A stretch of DNA of 24,794 nucleotides from CAZFQG01 sp964520785 (GCA_964520785.1 CAZFQG010000087.1:1-24794), one strand, 5' to 3'. Counted from the first letter of the stretch, positions 8,189 through 16,284 are shown. The notes: generated by a model not told the origin, from the sequence alone. Program-made: numbers and translations.

Positions 8189-9529
8189 TCACTCGTACTC
8201 GTACTTCACCACCCACGGGTCCTTCGTCTTGAACCGCCAGTCCTTGAGCTTCTTCCGCATCGTGGCGAGGACTTCGGCGTGGGCGGGGTCGGCCGCGAGG
8301 TTCTTTGCTTCGTGGGGATCGGCTTCGAGGTCGAACAGTTCGTGCTGGGGGTGGTGGAGGTAGGCGTCGACGGTCCGTTTGCCGTAGATTTCGTCGCCCC
8401 GCTTGAGGACGCCCTGCCAGGTGGCGGAGGCGTAGAGGTCGGAGGCGAAGGGGTAGGGCAGTTGGTGGGCCAGGTTGAGGATGTATTTGTAGCGGCGGCC
8501 GCGGACCACCCGCATCGGATAGTACATGGTGATTTCGTGGAAGGTGTGGGAGGCGTAGATTTCGTCCCAGCCCTCGGGGCGCTCCTGGTCGAGGACGGAA
8601 AGGAATGACCGCCCGTGGAACCATGGTTTTTTGGGCATTTTGCCGGTGAACTCGAGAATCGTCGGAGTCAGGTCGGCCCAGGTCACCATGGCGTCACAAA
8701 CGACGCCCTTCTCCTCGATGTACGGGTTGCGGACGACGCACGGGAGCCGCAGTCCCGGTTCGTAAGTGGTCGTCTTGGCGCCGGGGAAGGCGATGCCGTT
8801 ATCGGAGATGTAGATGAGAAGGGTGTCTTCCCATCGGCCGGAGTCCTTCAAAACTTCCATGATTCGAACCAGCCCCGAATCGGCCCGTTCCAGCGAGCCG
8901 TAGTATTGCGCCAGTTCCTCCCGGCACTCCGGCGTATCGGGCAGGTAGGGCGGGACGATTACGTCTTCCGGCTTGAAATGGTCGAAACCCTCGCGTTTGA
9001 ACGGCCGATGCGGTTCCGTGGTGGCGAAGAGGAGGAAGAACGGTTTGGAGTCGTCGGCGGTGATGAATTCCGCCGCCTTGTCGGCCATTTGCCTCGGAGC
9101 TTGCACGGCACCACGAACTTGAAAAGGATAGACCGCTTCCGGCGCGAGATGATACTTACCAAAGCAGGCCGTCCGGTAGCCCGCTTTCTCCAGCAAGGTC
9201 GGCAGGCTTTTCACGTTATCGTAAGTGGAAAAATGGTTGTACCCGTGCGCGTGCCCGTAGTGGGCCGTGGCGTGATTGTACAGCCCGGTCATCATCACCG
9301 ACCGGCTGGCACTACAACTGGCGGACGTGCAAAACGCATGCGTAAACCGCGTCCCTTCTTTCGCCAAGGCGTCCAACCCGGGCGTCCGCACGGCCGGATT
9401 GCCGTAACACCCGGCGTCGTCGGTCCCCTGGTCGTCGACGACATAGAGGATGACGTTGCGCTCGGCGGCGGGCAGGAGAGTGGGAAGGAGAAAGAGGGCC
9501 AGGAGGGTGGAAATCAGGAGGCGGTTCAT
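8189..9529 (-). CDS. Secreted sulfatase, family S1, C-S-A-S-R active site
   Basis: The ATG at 9529 is preferred over the upstream frame start at 9589: it has CCGGAG 7 bases upstream and starts a clean signal peptide (M-N-R-L-L-I-S-T-L-L-A-L-F-L-L, cleaved after about A-A). The 446-residue product is an alkaline-phosphatase-fold sulfatase. V-V-D-D-Q-G supplies Asp32/Asp33 for calcium. Cys72 in C-S-A-S-R-S is the residue that a formylglycine-generating enzyme would convert; the usual third-position Pro is Ala here. I-Y-I-S-D-N-G gives the later metal ligands. The C-terminal part has the F-D-L-E-A-D-P-H-E-A-K-N-L segment common in heparan or N-sulfoglucosamine-type sulfatases. It is likely exported to remove sulfate from polysaccharides. 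No maturase is encoded in the window. It follows the broken toxin gene by about 100 bases and has its own promoter candidate. Confidence 0.93.
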   Translation of the reverse strand: MNRLLISTLLALFLLPTLLPAAERNVILYVVDDQGTDDAGCYGNPAVRTPGLDALAKEGTRFTHAFCTSASCSASRSVMMTGLYNHATAHYGHAHGYNHFSTYDNVKSLPTLLEKAGYRTACFGKYHLAPEAVYPFQVRGAVQAPRQMADKAAEFITADDSKPFFLLFATTEPHRPFKREGFDHFKPEDVIVPPYLPDTPECREELAQYYGSLERADSGLVRIMEVLKDSGRWEDTLLIYISDNGIAFPGAKTTTYEPGLRLPCVVRNPYIEEKGVVCDAMVTWADLTPTILEFTGKMPKKPWFHGRSFLSVLDQERPEGWDEIYASHTFHEITMYYPMRVVRGRRYKYILNLAHQLPYPFASDLYASATWQGVLKRGDEIYGKRTVDAYLHHPQHELFDLEADPHEAKNLAADPAHAEVLATMRKKLKDWRFKTKDPWVVKYEYE

Positions 9530-9573
9530 GGGGTTTCTCCGGGTGGGGGGTTGGCGTAAGGGGAACGATTTCG

Positions 9574-9602
9574 ATTCTACCAGACGCATTCGCCGTTGTT
9601 AA
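9574..9602 (-). promoter_or_regulatory. Promoter candidate for sulfatase 8189-9529
   Basis: On the minus strand TTAACA (9597-9602) is followed by a 17-base spacer and TAGAAT (9574-9579); each box matches consensus at five of six positions. Transcription would begin about 38 bases before the ATG at 9529. Confidence 0.5.
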
Positions 9603-9632
9603 GCGATTCGCCGGGTCACAACCCCGCTCCCC

Positions 9633-9985
9633 TCATTCGTAGTGCGTCCACATGCGGAGAATCTTGACGACCCGCTCGTCCTCCAGCACCTGATAGACGA
9701 GCCGATGTTGGCGGTTGATTCTTCGAGAGTAGGCACCACTGAGATCGCCCAACAGTTTCTCATAGGGCGGCAGGGCCTCAGCCAAAGCAATGCTTTCGCA
9801 TCGGGGCGGCAACAACATCTTCAGAAAGTTGACGATGTTCATGAATAGCAATAGGAGGGCTTCGGAGCGAACGGGTTATTCCGCGGGACATCAAGCAGGT
9901 GCTCGACTTTGGCCTTCAAACCGGCTGCAGCAATCCGCTTTGCATCCTTCTGGGCCTGCCTCGTGAAAGCGAGTTGCCAGTTCAC
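9633..9985 (-). pseudogene. yoeB: YoeB/Txe-family toxin gene interrupted by an 89-bp insertion
   Basis: The N-terminal half starts at GTG 9985, whose GTGA overlaps the antitoxin stop. It reads N-W-Q-L-A-F-T-R-Q-A-Q-K-D-A-K-R-I to N-P-F-A-P-K-P-S-Y (45 residues), then runs into foreign codons and a TGA at 9839-9841. The C-terminal half resumes in another frame at 9761 as E-K-L-L-G-D-L-S-G-A-Y-S-R-R-I-N, then H-R-L-V-Y-Q-V and R-M-W-T-H-Y-E, the conserved catalytic end of YoeB mRNA interferases. Removing 9762-9850 restores one uninterrupted protein of about 87 residues, which is the normal size for this family. The intact ancestor would have been a ribosome-dependent RNase neutralised by the adjacent YefM. 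As it stands, the toxin should be inactive. Confidence 0.85.
9762..9850 (-). repeat. 89-bp insert in the toxin gene, with two small inverted repeats
   Basis: The insert lies exactly between the codons for P-S-Y and E-K-L-L-G-D. Read on the minus strand it contains AACATC and GATGTT around a 14-base loop, and ATGC-GAAA-GCAT. Its ends carry similar sequences, CCCTCCTAT before the insert and CCGCCCTAT at its end (seven of nine identical), which could be a worn duplication. It encodes nothing recognisable, and its origin is unknown. Confidence 0.6.
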
Positions 9986-10257
9986 CAGCCCGGTTCCTCG
10001 CTACACTCTTCGACAGGCGTCTTTATTCCCTCGACGATCGACTCCGTCATTCCCGGAATGGATTGAAGATGGATGGTCTCTTGAATTGCGCGCCACTGAG
10101 CCTCCGATATGAGAAAGCCGACGTTTTCCGACCCGTCGATGCGAATCGGCTCGCGCGACTCGGCGACCTGATTGATCAGCCGGTCCAAAATCGACCGTGC
10201 TTGTTCCGACGATACGTGGGTCATCTCGTGAATCATCTCCTCAAAGAACCGACTCAT
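9982..10257 (-). CDS. yefM: YefM/Phd-family antitoxin
   Basis: The 91-residue product is a typical YefM antitoxin. M-T-H-V-S-S-E-Q-A-R-S-I-L-D-R-L-I-N-Q-V begins the DNA-binding/dimerisation fold, and P-I-R-I-D-G-S-E-N-V-G-F-L-I-S-E-A-Q-W follows. The acidic tail (T-P-V-E-E-C-S-E-E-P-G-W) would wrap the toxin. The ATG at 10257 has AAGGA at good spacing; the family-typical start would be the ATG at 10224. The stop overlaps the toxin GTG by four bases, the standard translational coupling of these modules. It starts 46 bases after the iduronate-type sulfatase gene and may be co-transcribed with it. The frame is intact although its toxin is broken, so it may persist as an orphan repressor or anti-addiction protein. 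Confidence 0.88.
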   Translation of the reverse strand: MSRFFEEMIHEMTHVSSEQARSILDRLINQVAESREPIRIDGSENVGFLISEAQWRAIQETIHLQSIPGMTESIVEGIKTPVEECSEEPGW

Positions 10258-10303
10258 CCTTCATCCTTTTTCCCCACATCGGGTCCCGGCCGGCGGCCAG
10301 GAC

Positions 10304-11794
10304 CTACTGCCGCCACTTCTCCAACCGCTCCTTGAAATACTCGTTGATCCCGTACCGCGACTTCTCCGCCAGCGGCGCCGGGTTCTTTGGGAGGTGTTTG
10401 CGATGGGCGGCGATTTCATCGGCGTACCCGGGATCGCCCGCCAGATTCGTCCACTCGTTCGGATCGTTCTTCATGTCGTAGAATTCTTCGGCGCCCCCTT
10501 CATAGCGGATGTAACGGTAGCGGTCGCTACGGACCGTGTGGTTGACCGGGCCGTAGGAGGTGATCGCCGGGTGATTCCATTCGCGGCCGGGATCCTCCAG
10601 CAGGGGCGACAGATCGCGGCCTTCGTTTTGCGGATTGCCGGGCAGGCCGCACATGGAGAGGAGCGTGGGGTAGAGGTCGATCAGGCCGACCGGCCGGGCG
10701 CATCGCTTACCCCCTTCCACGCCGGGGCCGGCGATGATCAGCGGGACACGGGTGTCGCGTTCCCAGATGGCTTGTTTGGCGAAACGGTTCTTCTCACCCA
10801 AGTGATAGCCGTGGTCCGACCAGAGGACGACGATCGTGTTGTCGGCGTAGGGGCTGTTTTCCAACGCGCGGACGACCTCGCCGACCCAGTGATCGGTCCA
10901 GGTCGTGCAGGCGAGGTATGCTTGCACTGCGGCGCGCCACTGGTTCGTCTCTTTCATCCACTCCGTCGTGGGCATCATCGGGACGTCGGCGACCCTGGCA
11001 GCCATCTCCGGGATGTCGTCGAAGTCGTCCGGCTTGTAGGGTGGGGTCTTGATTCCCTCGATCGGGTGCATATCGAGCCATTTCTTCGGCACGTACCAGG
11101 GCACGTGGGGCCGGACGAATCCCACGGCCAGGAAGAACGGCTTGTCATGCGTTCGGTTCAACCGTTCAATCGCCCACTTCGCCGACTTGTAATCGGGCAT
11201 CTGGTCGTCACGCTCCGGGTAGGCACCCCAGTCGGTCTGGGTGCTGCCCGGCTTGCCGAACCACTTCGGATCGTAGTGGAACCGCTTCTTCGGTTTCGGC
11301 CCCGACCCCTCGAACCGACCACCGTACTCCTGAAACACGCCGGCCTTATCGCCCTGGTGAAACAACTTTCCGACCCCCATCGTCTTGTAGCCGTGCTGCT
11401 CGAAGTAGTCCGGCAGGAACGTGGCGACTTTCGTGGCGGGCGACGAATCGCGGATGTCCGGATCGTCGATCTGCAAGTAGATCCCGGTCGTTGCCGGATA
11501 GAGCCCGGTGAACAGGGATGCCCGCGTCGGCCCGCAGATGGGGGCCTGACAATGGGCGTTGGTGAACAACACACCGCGCTCGGCCAGCGAATCGATATTC
11601 GGCGTTTTGGCATTGGGATGCCCGTCCAGGCAGCCGACCCAGTCGTTCAAGTCGTCAATGGCGATGAACAGGACATTGGGCCGGGCGCGCGGTGTCTCTC
11701 CACCCAAAGCAGGTGCGCCGCCGACCACGATGAAAACCGCTAGGGCGGTGAGAGATGCGGAGTGAATCCGATAGGGATGAGTTGCACGAAGCAC
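10304..11794 (-). CDS. Secreted sulfatase, iduronate-2-sulfatase-like, C-G-P-T-R active site
   Basis: GTG at 11794 is the chosen start, because GAGAGGAG lies 5 bases upstream and the promoter candidate lies beyond it; the frame stays open to 11926. The 496-residue product has an N-terminal hydrophobic export signal (A-S-L-T-A-L-A-V-F-I-V-V-G-G, to about residue 32). R-P-N-V-L-F-I-A-I-D-D-L-N-D-W carries the calcium-binding Asp47/Asp48. Cys87 in C-G-P-T-R-A-S is the formylglycine precursor. The D-D-L-N-D-W signature, W-S-D-H-G-Y-H-L-G-E-K and the C-terminal F-Y-D-M-K-N-D-P-N-E-W-T-N-L match the iduronate-2-sulfatase-like group. It probably desulfates polysaccharides outside the cytoplasm; the exact substrate is unknown. 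It differs from the 8189-9529 sulfatase in active-site motif and length, so the two are not recent duplicates. Confidence 0.94.
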   Translation of the reverse strand: MLRATHPYRIHSASLTALAVFIVVGGAPALGGETPRARPNVLFIAIDDLNDWVGCLDGHPNAKTPNIDSLAERGVLFTNAHCQAPICGPTRASLFTGLYPATTGIYLQIDDPDIRDSSPATKVATFLPDYFEQHGYKTMGVGKLFHQGDKAGVFQEYGGRFEGSGPKPKKRFHYDPKWFGKPGSTQTDWGAYPERDDQMPDYKSAKWAIERLNRTHDKPFFLAVGFVRPHVPWYVPKKWLDMHPIEGIKTPPYKPDDFDDIPEMAARVADVPMMPTTEWMKETNQWRAAVQAYLACTTWTDHWVGEVVRALENSPYADNTIVVLWSDHGYHLGEKNRFAKQAIWERDTRVPLIIAGPGVEGGKRCARPVGLIDLYPTLLSMCGLPGNPQNEGRDLSPLLEDPGREWNHPAITSYGPVNHTVRSDRYRYIRYEGGAEEFYDMKNDPNEWTNLAGDPGYADEIAAHRKHLPKNPAPLAEKSRYGINEYFKERLEKWRQ

Positions 11795-11840
11795 GACTTC
11801 TCCTCTCGCGATACACGCTACGGGGTAGGGGGATGAATCC

Positions 11841-11865
11841 GGCCGGAACGGGAATCGTCCCGGCC
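11841..11865 (-). other. Leader hairpin of the iduronate-type sulfatase
   Basis: GGCCGG and CCGGCC are separated by 13 bases and lie between the promoter candidate and the GTG start. They fall within the predicted first 35 bases of the transcript, where they could affect stability or initiation. Confidence 0.35.
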
Positions 11866-11879
11866 GTTCACCATCGACC

Positions 11880-11908
11880 AGTATACGCGAGAGGCGAAAT
11901 AGCGTCAA
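11880..11908 (-). promoter_or_regulatory. Sigma70-type promoter for sulfatase 10304-11794
   Basis: TTGACG (11903-11908), a 17-base spacer and TATACT (11880-11885) on the minus strand are each one mismatch from consensus. The predicted start near 11873 leaves a leader of about 79 bases. Confidence 0.6.
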
Positions 11909-11943
11909 ATTCGCTCGAATCGCCAAGTGGCTTTAACTCTGCC

Positions 11944-12507
11944 TCAGGTAGCCGGAAGCTCGACGCGCCGCAGCAATGCAGTCCAGCTCATAATGATTCG
12001 GGGGCGCTCGACAAGCCGGAGGCCGCGAGACTCGGCGCTCTCCACGGTAGCTGCAAAGGCCTTGCGCGAGACGTGAAAGAACTTCGGTTCGGTCAATAGG
12101 AGATGGCCGCCGGGCCGAACGAGCTCCGCCAGTTCCCGGATAACTCCTCGGGGATTGGAAACCTCGTGGATGACGTACATCGCCACCGCGAAGTCGACCC
12201 GGGCATCTAGTCCGATCCGGTCGGCTTCGCACCGGTGGAGGACAACGCGTGACGCAAGGGAGGTATCGGCGACCTTTCCGGCGACCAAGTCCAACATCCC
12301 TCCCTGAATGTCCGCCGCGATAACGCGTCCCGCCTCTCCCACCAAGCGAGCCGCCTCGAGCGTCAAGAACCCCGGCCCGCACCCGAAATCGAGGACGTGC
12401 ATTCCCTCGCGGATATGGGGCTGGAGGATCTTCCGAGGGTTCTGCGCCCACCGCCGAAGGCGGCTGTCAAGCGGCTTCGCCATGAACATGGGACAGACGT
12501 GATTCAT
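11944..12507 (-). CDS. Class I SAM-dependent methyltransferase
   Basis: The 187-residue product has motif I, H-V-L-D-F-G-C-G-P-G-F-L-T-L-E-A-A (SAM binding, about residues 38-54), then V-I-A-A-D-I-Q-G-G-M-L with the acidic residue that holds the SAM ribose. V-D-F-A-V-A-M-Y-V-I-H-E-V is motif II/post-II, and L-V-R-P-G-G-H-L-L-L-T-E-P is motif III. The start M-N-H-V-C-P resembles many short methyltransferases of unknown substrate that begin with M-x-H-V-C-P. The ribosome binding site is weak (GAAAGAAA). The gene follows nifJ on the same strand, but the terminator at 12526-12568 separates them. The substrate cannot be told from the sequence. Confidence 0.9.
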   Translation of the reverse strand: MNHVCPMFMAKPLDSRLRRWAQNPRKILQPHIREGMHVLDFGCGPGFLTLEAARLVGEAGRVIAADIQGGMLDLVAGKVADTSLASRVVLHRCEADRIGLDARVDFAVAMYVIHEVSNPRGVIRELAELVRPGGHLLLTEPKFFHVSRKAFAATVESAESRGLRLVERPRIIMSWTALLRRVELPAT

Positions 12508-12525
12508 TTTCTTTCTCGCGCGACG

Positions 12526-12568
12526 AAAAACCCCGCCGCGGCGCGAGCGGTGCTCGATCCGGGCGGGG
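12526..12568 (-). terminator. Intrinsic terminator after nifJ
   Basis: On the minus strand CCCCGCC pairs with GGCGGGG and is followed directly by TTTTT. The loop holds an additional GAGC-ACC-GCTC hairpin. It lies 44 bases after the nifJ stop and should separate nifJ from the methyltransferase gene. Confidence 0.75.
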
Positions 12569-12611
12569 GATATTCAACTATGTGCCCGCGGAGTTCTAAA
12601 ACGGTGGGCCG

Positions 12612-15600
12612 CTATTCGGCGACGCGTTCGATTCCGGCGAGGCCTTGGTAGAAGGCCCACCGATCCGCGATATCCTGCGCGGCGAGCTGGATGAGCCGCT
12701 CGGACGCCTCCGGCTTGCTCCGCGCGAGCATGGCGAACCGGGCCTGCTTCATGGCGAACTCCTTGTAATCTCCCTTCGGCGGCTTGCTGTCAAGGTGGAA
12801 GGGCTTCGCGCCGTCGCGCGGGTCATAACGGTACAGGGGCCAGAACCCGCACGTGACCGCCTCTTTCTGGATGTCCATGCCGTGCGTCATGTCGATTCCC
12901 CAGCCGATGCAGTGGGAATACGCGATCAGCAGTGAGGGTCCGCGGTACGACTCGGCCGCCACGATGGTCTTCAGGGCATGGTTCGGATTGGCGCCCATGG
13001 ATATCTGGCCGACGAAGACGTTTCCGTAGGCCATCGCCATGATACCGAGGTCCTTTCGGTTGGTTGGTTTGCCGGCGGCGGCGAACTTGGCGACCGCCCC
13101 TCGAGGCGTGGCCTTGGAGGCCTGGCCGCCGGTGTTCGAGTAGACCTGCGTATCAAGGACCAGGATATTGATGTCTCGGCCGCACGCCAGAACGTGATCG
13201 AGTCCGCCGTAGCCGATGTCGTAGGCCCAACCGTCTCCGCCGAAGGACCAAATGCTCCGACGGATCAGAAAGTCGGCCGAGGTCGCCAGATTGGCGACAT
13301 CCGAGTCGCCGTTGAGTTCGGCGAGCTTCTTCTTGAGCGCCGCGACCCTGTCGCGCTGATCGGCGATCTCTTGCTCGGTGTCCTGTTTGGCCACGTTGTC
13401 CAACAGGCCGGCGGCCAGGGTATCTCCGATCTTTCCGGAAAGCCGCTTGACCAAGTCGGCGGCGTATTCCATCTGCTGGTCGGCGGCGAGCCGGAATCCG
13501 AACCCGAACTCCGCCGCGTCCTCGAAGAGGCTATTCGACCAACTTGGGCCGCGCCCGTTCTTGTCCTTCGCGTAGGGGGTGCTGGGCAGATTTCCACCAT
13601 AAATGGAGGAACAGCCGGTGGCATTTCCGATGATCATCCGGTCGCCGAACAACTGCGTGATGAGCTTGACGTAGGGGGTTTCACCGCAGCCGGCGCAGGC
13701 GCCGGAGAACTCGAAGAGGGGCCGTAGGAGCTGCGAACCCTTGATCGTGTCTTTTGCCACGGTCGCGCGGTCGATATCCGGTATACCGAGGAAGAACTCG
13801 AAATTCTCCCGCTCCTGGTCGACCAGCTCGTAGATGGGCGTCATATTGATCGCCTTCTTACCGGCTTCCTGCTTGTTCTTAGCCGGGCACTGCTGCACGC
13901 AGATGCCGCAGCCGGTGCAGTCCTCCGGAGCGACCTGAATCGTGAACTTCTTGCCGGGCATGTCCTTCGCCCTCCAGTCGGTCGACTTGAAGGTTGCCGG
14001 GGCGCCGTCGAGCGACTCGGGATCGTACGCCTTCATCCGGATGACCGCGTGGGGGCAACTAATCGCGCAGAAACCGCACTGGATGCAGACGTCCGTATCC
14101 CAAACCGGAATCTCCAAGGCGATGCACCGCTTTTCGTACTGCGTCGTCGCGGTGGGGAAGGTCCCGTCTACCGGCATCTTGCTGACCGGCAGCTCATCGC
14201 CGCGGGCCGCCACGATCGGCCCCATGACTTCGCGGACGAACTCCGGAGCGTCGTCCGGCACCGGAGGGCGCCGCCGCTTCGTGGCGGTGGCCTTCTCGGG
14301 TACCTTCACCTCGAAGAGGGCCGCCAGGGCCCCGTCGACCGCGGCGAAGTTCCGCTCGACGATCTTGCCCCCCCCCTTCTTCCCGTACGTCTCTTCTATC
14401 GCCTGCTTGATGTGGGAGATCGCCTCCTCTTCCGGCAAGACGTTGGCGAGTTTGAAGAAGCAGGTCTGCATGACCGTATTGATACGCATTCCCATTCCCG
14501 CGTCATGGGCGACCTTATAGGCGTCGACGACGAAGAACCTGAGCTTCTTCTCGACGATCTCTTCCTGGACCTCGACCGGAAGGTGATCCCATACTTCCTC
14601 GGGGCCGTAATGGCTGTTGAGCAGGAACGTGGCCCCTTCCTCCGCCATGGCAAGAACGTCCACCCGGTCGATGAACTGGGGCTGGTGGCAGGCGACGAAA
14701 TTCGCGCGGTGGACCAAGTAGGATCCCTTGATCGGCCGGGGGCTGAACCGCAGGTGCGAAACCGTCATCGATCCGGCCTTCTTCGAATCGTACACGAAGT
14801 AGCCCTGGGCGTGAAGCGGCGTATTTTCGCCGACGATCTTCACCGAGTTCTTATTCGCCCCGACCGTCCCGTCGCTGCCAAGACCGAAGAAAACGGCTCG
14901 GGTGATGTCGTCCCGTTCCGTCGAGAACGTCTCGTCGTACTCGATGGACAGGTTCGTGACGTCGTCCTCGATGCCGACCGTGAAATGCCGCTTCGGAAGC
15001 GACTTCGTCAGCTCGTTGAACACGGCGGCGGCCATCGAGGGGGTGAATTCCTTGCTCGAAAGACCGTAGCGGCCGCCGATCACCGCGGGCATGACGCCGC
15101 CAACCCCCTCCGTTTCCGTAAGGGCGGTGATGACGTCCTGGTAAAGCGGCTCGCCGACTGCGCCGGGCTCCTTCGTGCGGTCCAAGACCGCGATGGCCTT
15201 GACCGACTTCGGAAGGACGCTCACCAACGCCCGAGCGTCGAACGGCCGGTAGAGGCGGACCTTCAAGACGCCGACCTTCTCGCCTTGTCCTCGAAGAGCA
15301 TCGACCGCCTCTTCCACCACGCCGCAGCCGGACGACATGATTACGATCGCGCGGTCGGCGTCCTCCGCTCCGACGTAGTCGAACAAATCATACCGCCGGC
15401 CAAACAACTCCGCGAAGCGGTCCATGTACTTGCGGACAACGCCCGCGCAGCGGTCATAGAACGGATTGCAGGCCTCGCGCCCCTGGAAGAAAACGTCCGG
15501 GTTCTGCGCCGTGCCGCGAAGCTTCGGATTTTCGGGGCTCAGGGCGCGGTCGCGGTGGGCCTGGACCAGGTCCATGTCGATCATCTTCAGACAATCTTCC

Positions 15601-16166
15601 TCGGTAAGCGGCTCAATCCGGTTGACCTCGTGGGAAATGCGGAATCCGTCGTAGAAATGAATGAATGGGATTCGGGCCTCGAGCGTCGCCGCCTGCGAAA
15701 TCAGCGCGAAATCCTGCGCCTCTTGCACGGAACCGGAAGCCAGCATGGCAAAACCGGTCGAGCGGCAGGCCATCACGTCGCTGTGATCGCCGAAAATGGA
15801 GAGCGCGTGCGTCGCGACCGACCGCGCGGTCACGTGGAAGACGCACGGCGACAACTCCCCCGCGATTTTGAACATGTTCGGGATCATCAGCAATAATCCC
15901 TGCGACGCGGTAAACGTGCTCGTGATGGCGCCTCCCTGCAACGCCCCATGCACGGAACCGGCCGCGCCGGCCTCGCTCTGCATCTCCACCACGTGGGGAA
16001 CGACGCCGAAAATGTTCTTCCGACCCGCCGCCGCCCAAGCGTCCGGCATCTCGCCAAGACCGCTGGAGGGGGTGATCGGGTAAATGGCCATGACTTCGTT
16101 GCACAAATGTGCGATGTTCGCCGTCGCCTCATTGCCGTCGACGGTTACGAAGCGTTTCTCTGCCAC
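12612..16166 (-). CDS. nifJ: Pyruvate:ferredoxin (flavodoxin) oxidoreductase
   Basis: This 1184-residue protein is a full-length single-chain PFOR, which converts pyruvate and CoA to acetyl-CoA and CO2 and reduces ferredoxin or flavodoxin in the cytoplasm. The order is standard. The N-terminal pyrimidine-binding domain has Y-P-I-T-P-S-S-G-L-G-E-M. A transketolase-C-like domain and the gamma domain follow (F-F-G-L-G-S-D-G-T-V-G-A-N-K-N). A two-cluster ferredoxin domain has C-I-Q-C-G-F-C-A-I-S-C-P (from about 693) and C-T-G-C-G-I-C-V-Q-Q-C-P (from about 748). The C-terminal TPP domain has C-A-G-C-G-E-T-P-Y-V and G-G-D-G-W-A-Y-D-I-G. The start is GTG at 16166 with GAGGAG upstream. It is the only central-metabolism gene here and suggests anaerobic or microaerobic capacity. 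A terminator lies behind it and a promoter candidate in front, so it is probably monocistronic. Confidence 0.98.
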   Translation of the reverse strand: MAEKRFVTVDGNEATANIAHLCNEVMAIYPITPSSGLGEMPDAWAAAGRKNIFGVVPHVVEMQSEAGAAGSVHGALQGGAITSTFTASQGLLLMIPNMFKIAGELSPCVFHVTARSVATHALSIFGDHSDVMACRSTGFAMLASGSVQEAQDFALISQAATLEARIPFIHFYDGFRISHEVNRIEPLTEEDCLKMIDMDLVQAHRDRALSPENPKLRGTAQNPDVFFQGREACNPFYDRCAGVVRKYMDRFAELFGRRYDLFDYVGAEDADRAIVIMSSGCGVVEEAVDALRGQGEKVGVLKVRLYRPFDARALVSVLPKSVKAIAVLDRTKEPGAVGEPLYQDVITALTETEGVGGVMPAVIGGRYGLSSKEFTPSMAAAVFNELTKSLPKRHFTVGIEDDVTNLSIEYDETFSTERDDITRAVFFGLGSDGTVGANKNSVKIVGENTPLHAQGYFVYDSKKAGSMTVSHLRFSPRPIKGSYLVHRANFVACHQPQFIDRVDVLAMAEEGATFLLNSHYGPEEVWDHLPVEVQEEIVEKKLRFFVVDAYKVAHDAGMGMRINTVMQTCFFKLANVLPEEEAISHIKQAIEETYGKKGGGKIVERNFAAVDGALAALFEVKVPEKATATKRRRPPVPDDAPEFVREVMGPIVAARGDELPVSKMPVDGTFPTATTQYEKRCIALEIPVWDTDVCIQCGFCAISCPHAVIRMKAYDPESLDGAPATFKSTDWRAKDMPGKKFTIQVAPEDCTGCGICVQQCPAKNKQEAGKKAINMTPIYELVDQERENFEFFLGIPDIDRATVAKDTIKGSQLLRPLFEFSGACAGCGETPYVKLITQLFGDRMIIGNATGCSSIYGGNLPSTPYAKDKNGRGPSWSNSLFEDAAEFGFGFRLAADQQMEYAADLVKRLSGKIGDTLAAGLLDNVAKQDTEQEIADQRDRVAALKKKLAELNGDSDVANLATSADFLIRRSIWSFGGDGWAYDIGYGGLDHVLACGRDINILVLDTQVYSNTGGQASKATPRGAVAKFAAAGKPTNRKDLGIMAMAYGNVFVGQISMGANPNHALKTIVAAESYRGPSLLIAYSHCIGWGIDMTHGMDIQKEAVTCGFWPLYRYDPRDGAKPFHLDSKPPKGDYKEFAMKQARFAMLARSKPEASERLIQLAAQDIADRWAFYQGLAGIERVAE

Positions 16167-16216
16167 AGTGGTCTCCTCAAATCAAGAAAGGTATGGTGGA
16201 AAGTCTGACGGTTGCT

Positions 16217-16244
16217 AGGCTATCGAAACCCGCGATGGGGTCAA
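16217..16244 (-). promoter_or_regulatory. Weak promoter candidate for nifJ
   Basis: TTGACC (16239-16244) and TAGCCT (16217-16222) are separated by 16 bases on the minus strand, 51 bases before the GTG start. The -10 box is poor, so this is tentative. Confidence 0.3.
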
Positions 16245-16250
16245 ACAATT

Positions 16251-16284
16251 AAAAAAATACACCGGAAAAAAAACTTCCCCGGTG
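16251..16284 (-). terminator. Intrinsic terminator upstream of nifJ
   Basis: On the minus strand CACCGG and CCGGTG enclose a 13-base loop and are followed by TATTTTTTTAATT. It would end transcripts from the secreted coiled-coil protein gene, although it lies about 210 bases past that stop. It also insulates nifJ, whose promoter candidate follows at once. Confidence 0.6.

Noticed and set aside
8615..9559. A 314-codon plus-strand open frame opposite the first sulfatase
   Set aside because: Shadow of a well-supported gene.
10394..11743. A 449-codon plus-strand open frame opposite the iduronate-type sulfatase
   Set aside because: Same shadow effect; the sulfatase has all its motifs and a promoter.
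14049..15896. A 615-codon plus-strand open frame opposite nifJ
   Set aside because: Full-length NifJ is certain on the other strand. The antisense product is Arg/Val/Asp-rich with no domain, as expected from GC-rich codon shadowing.
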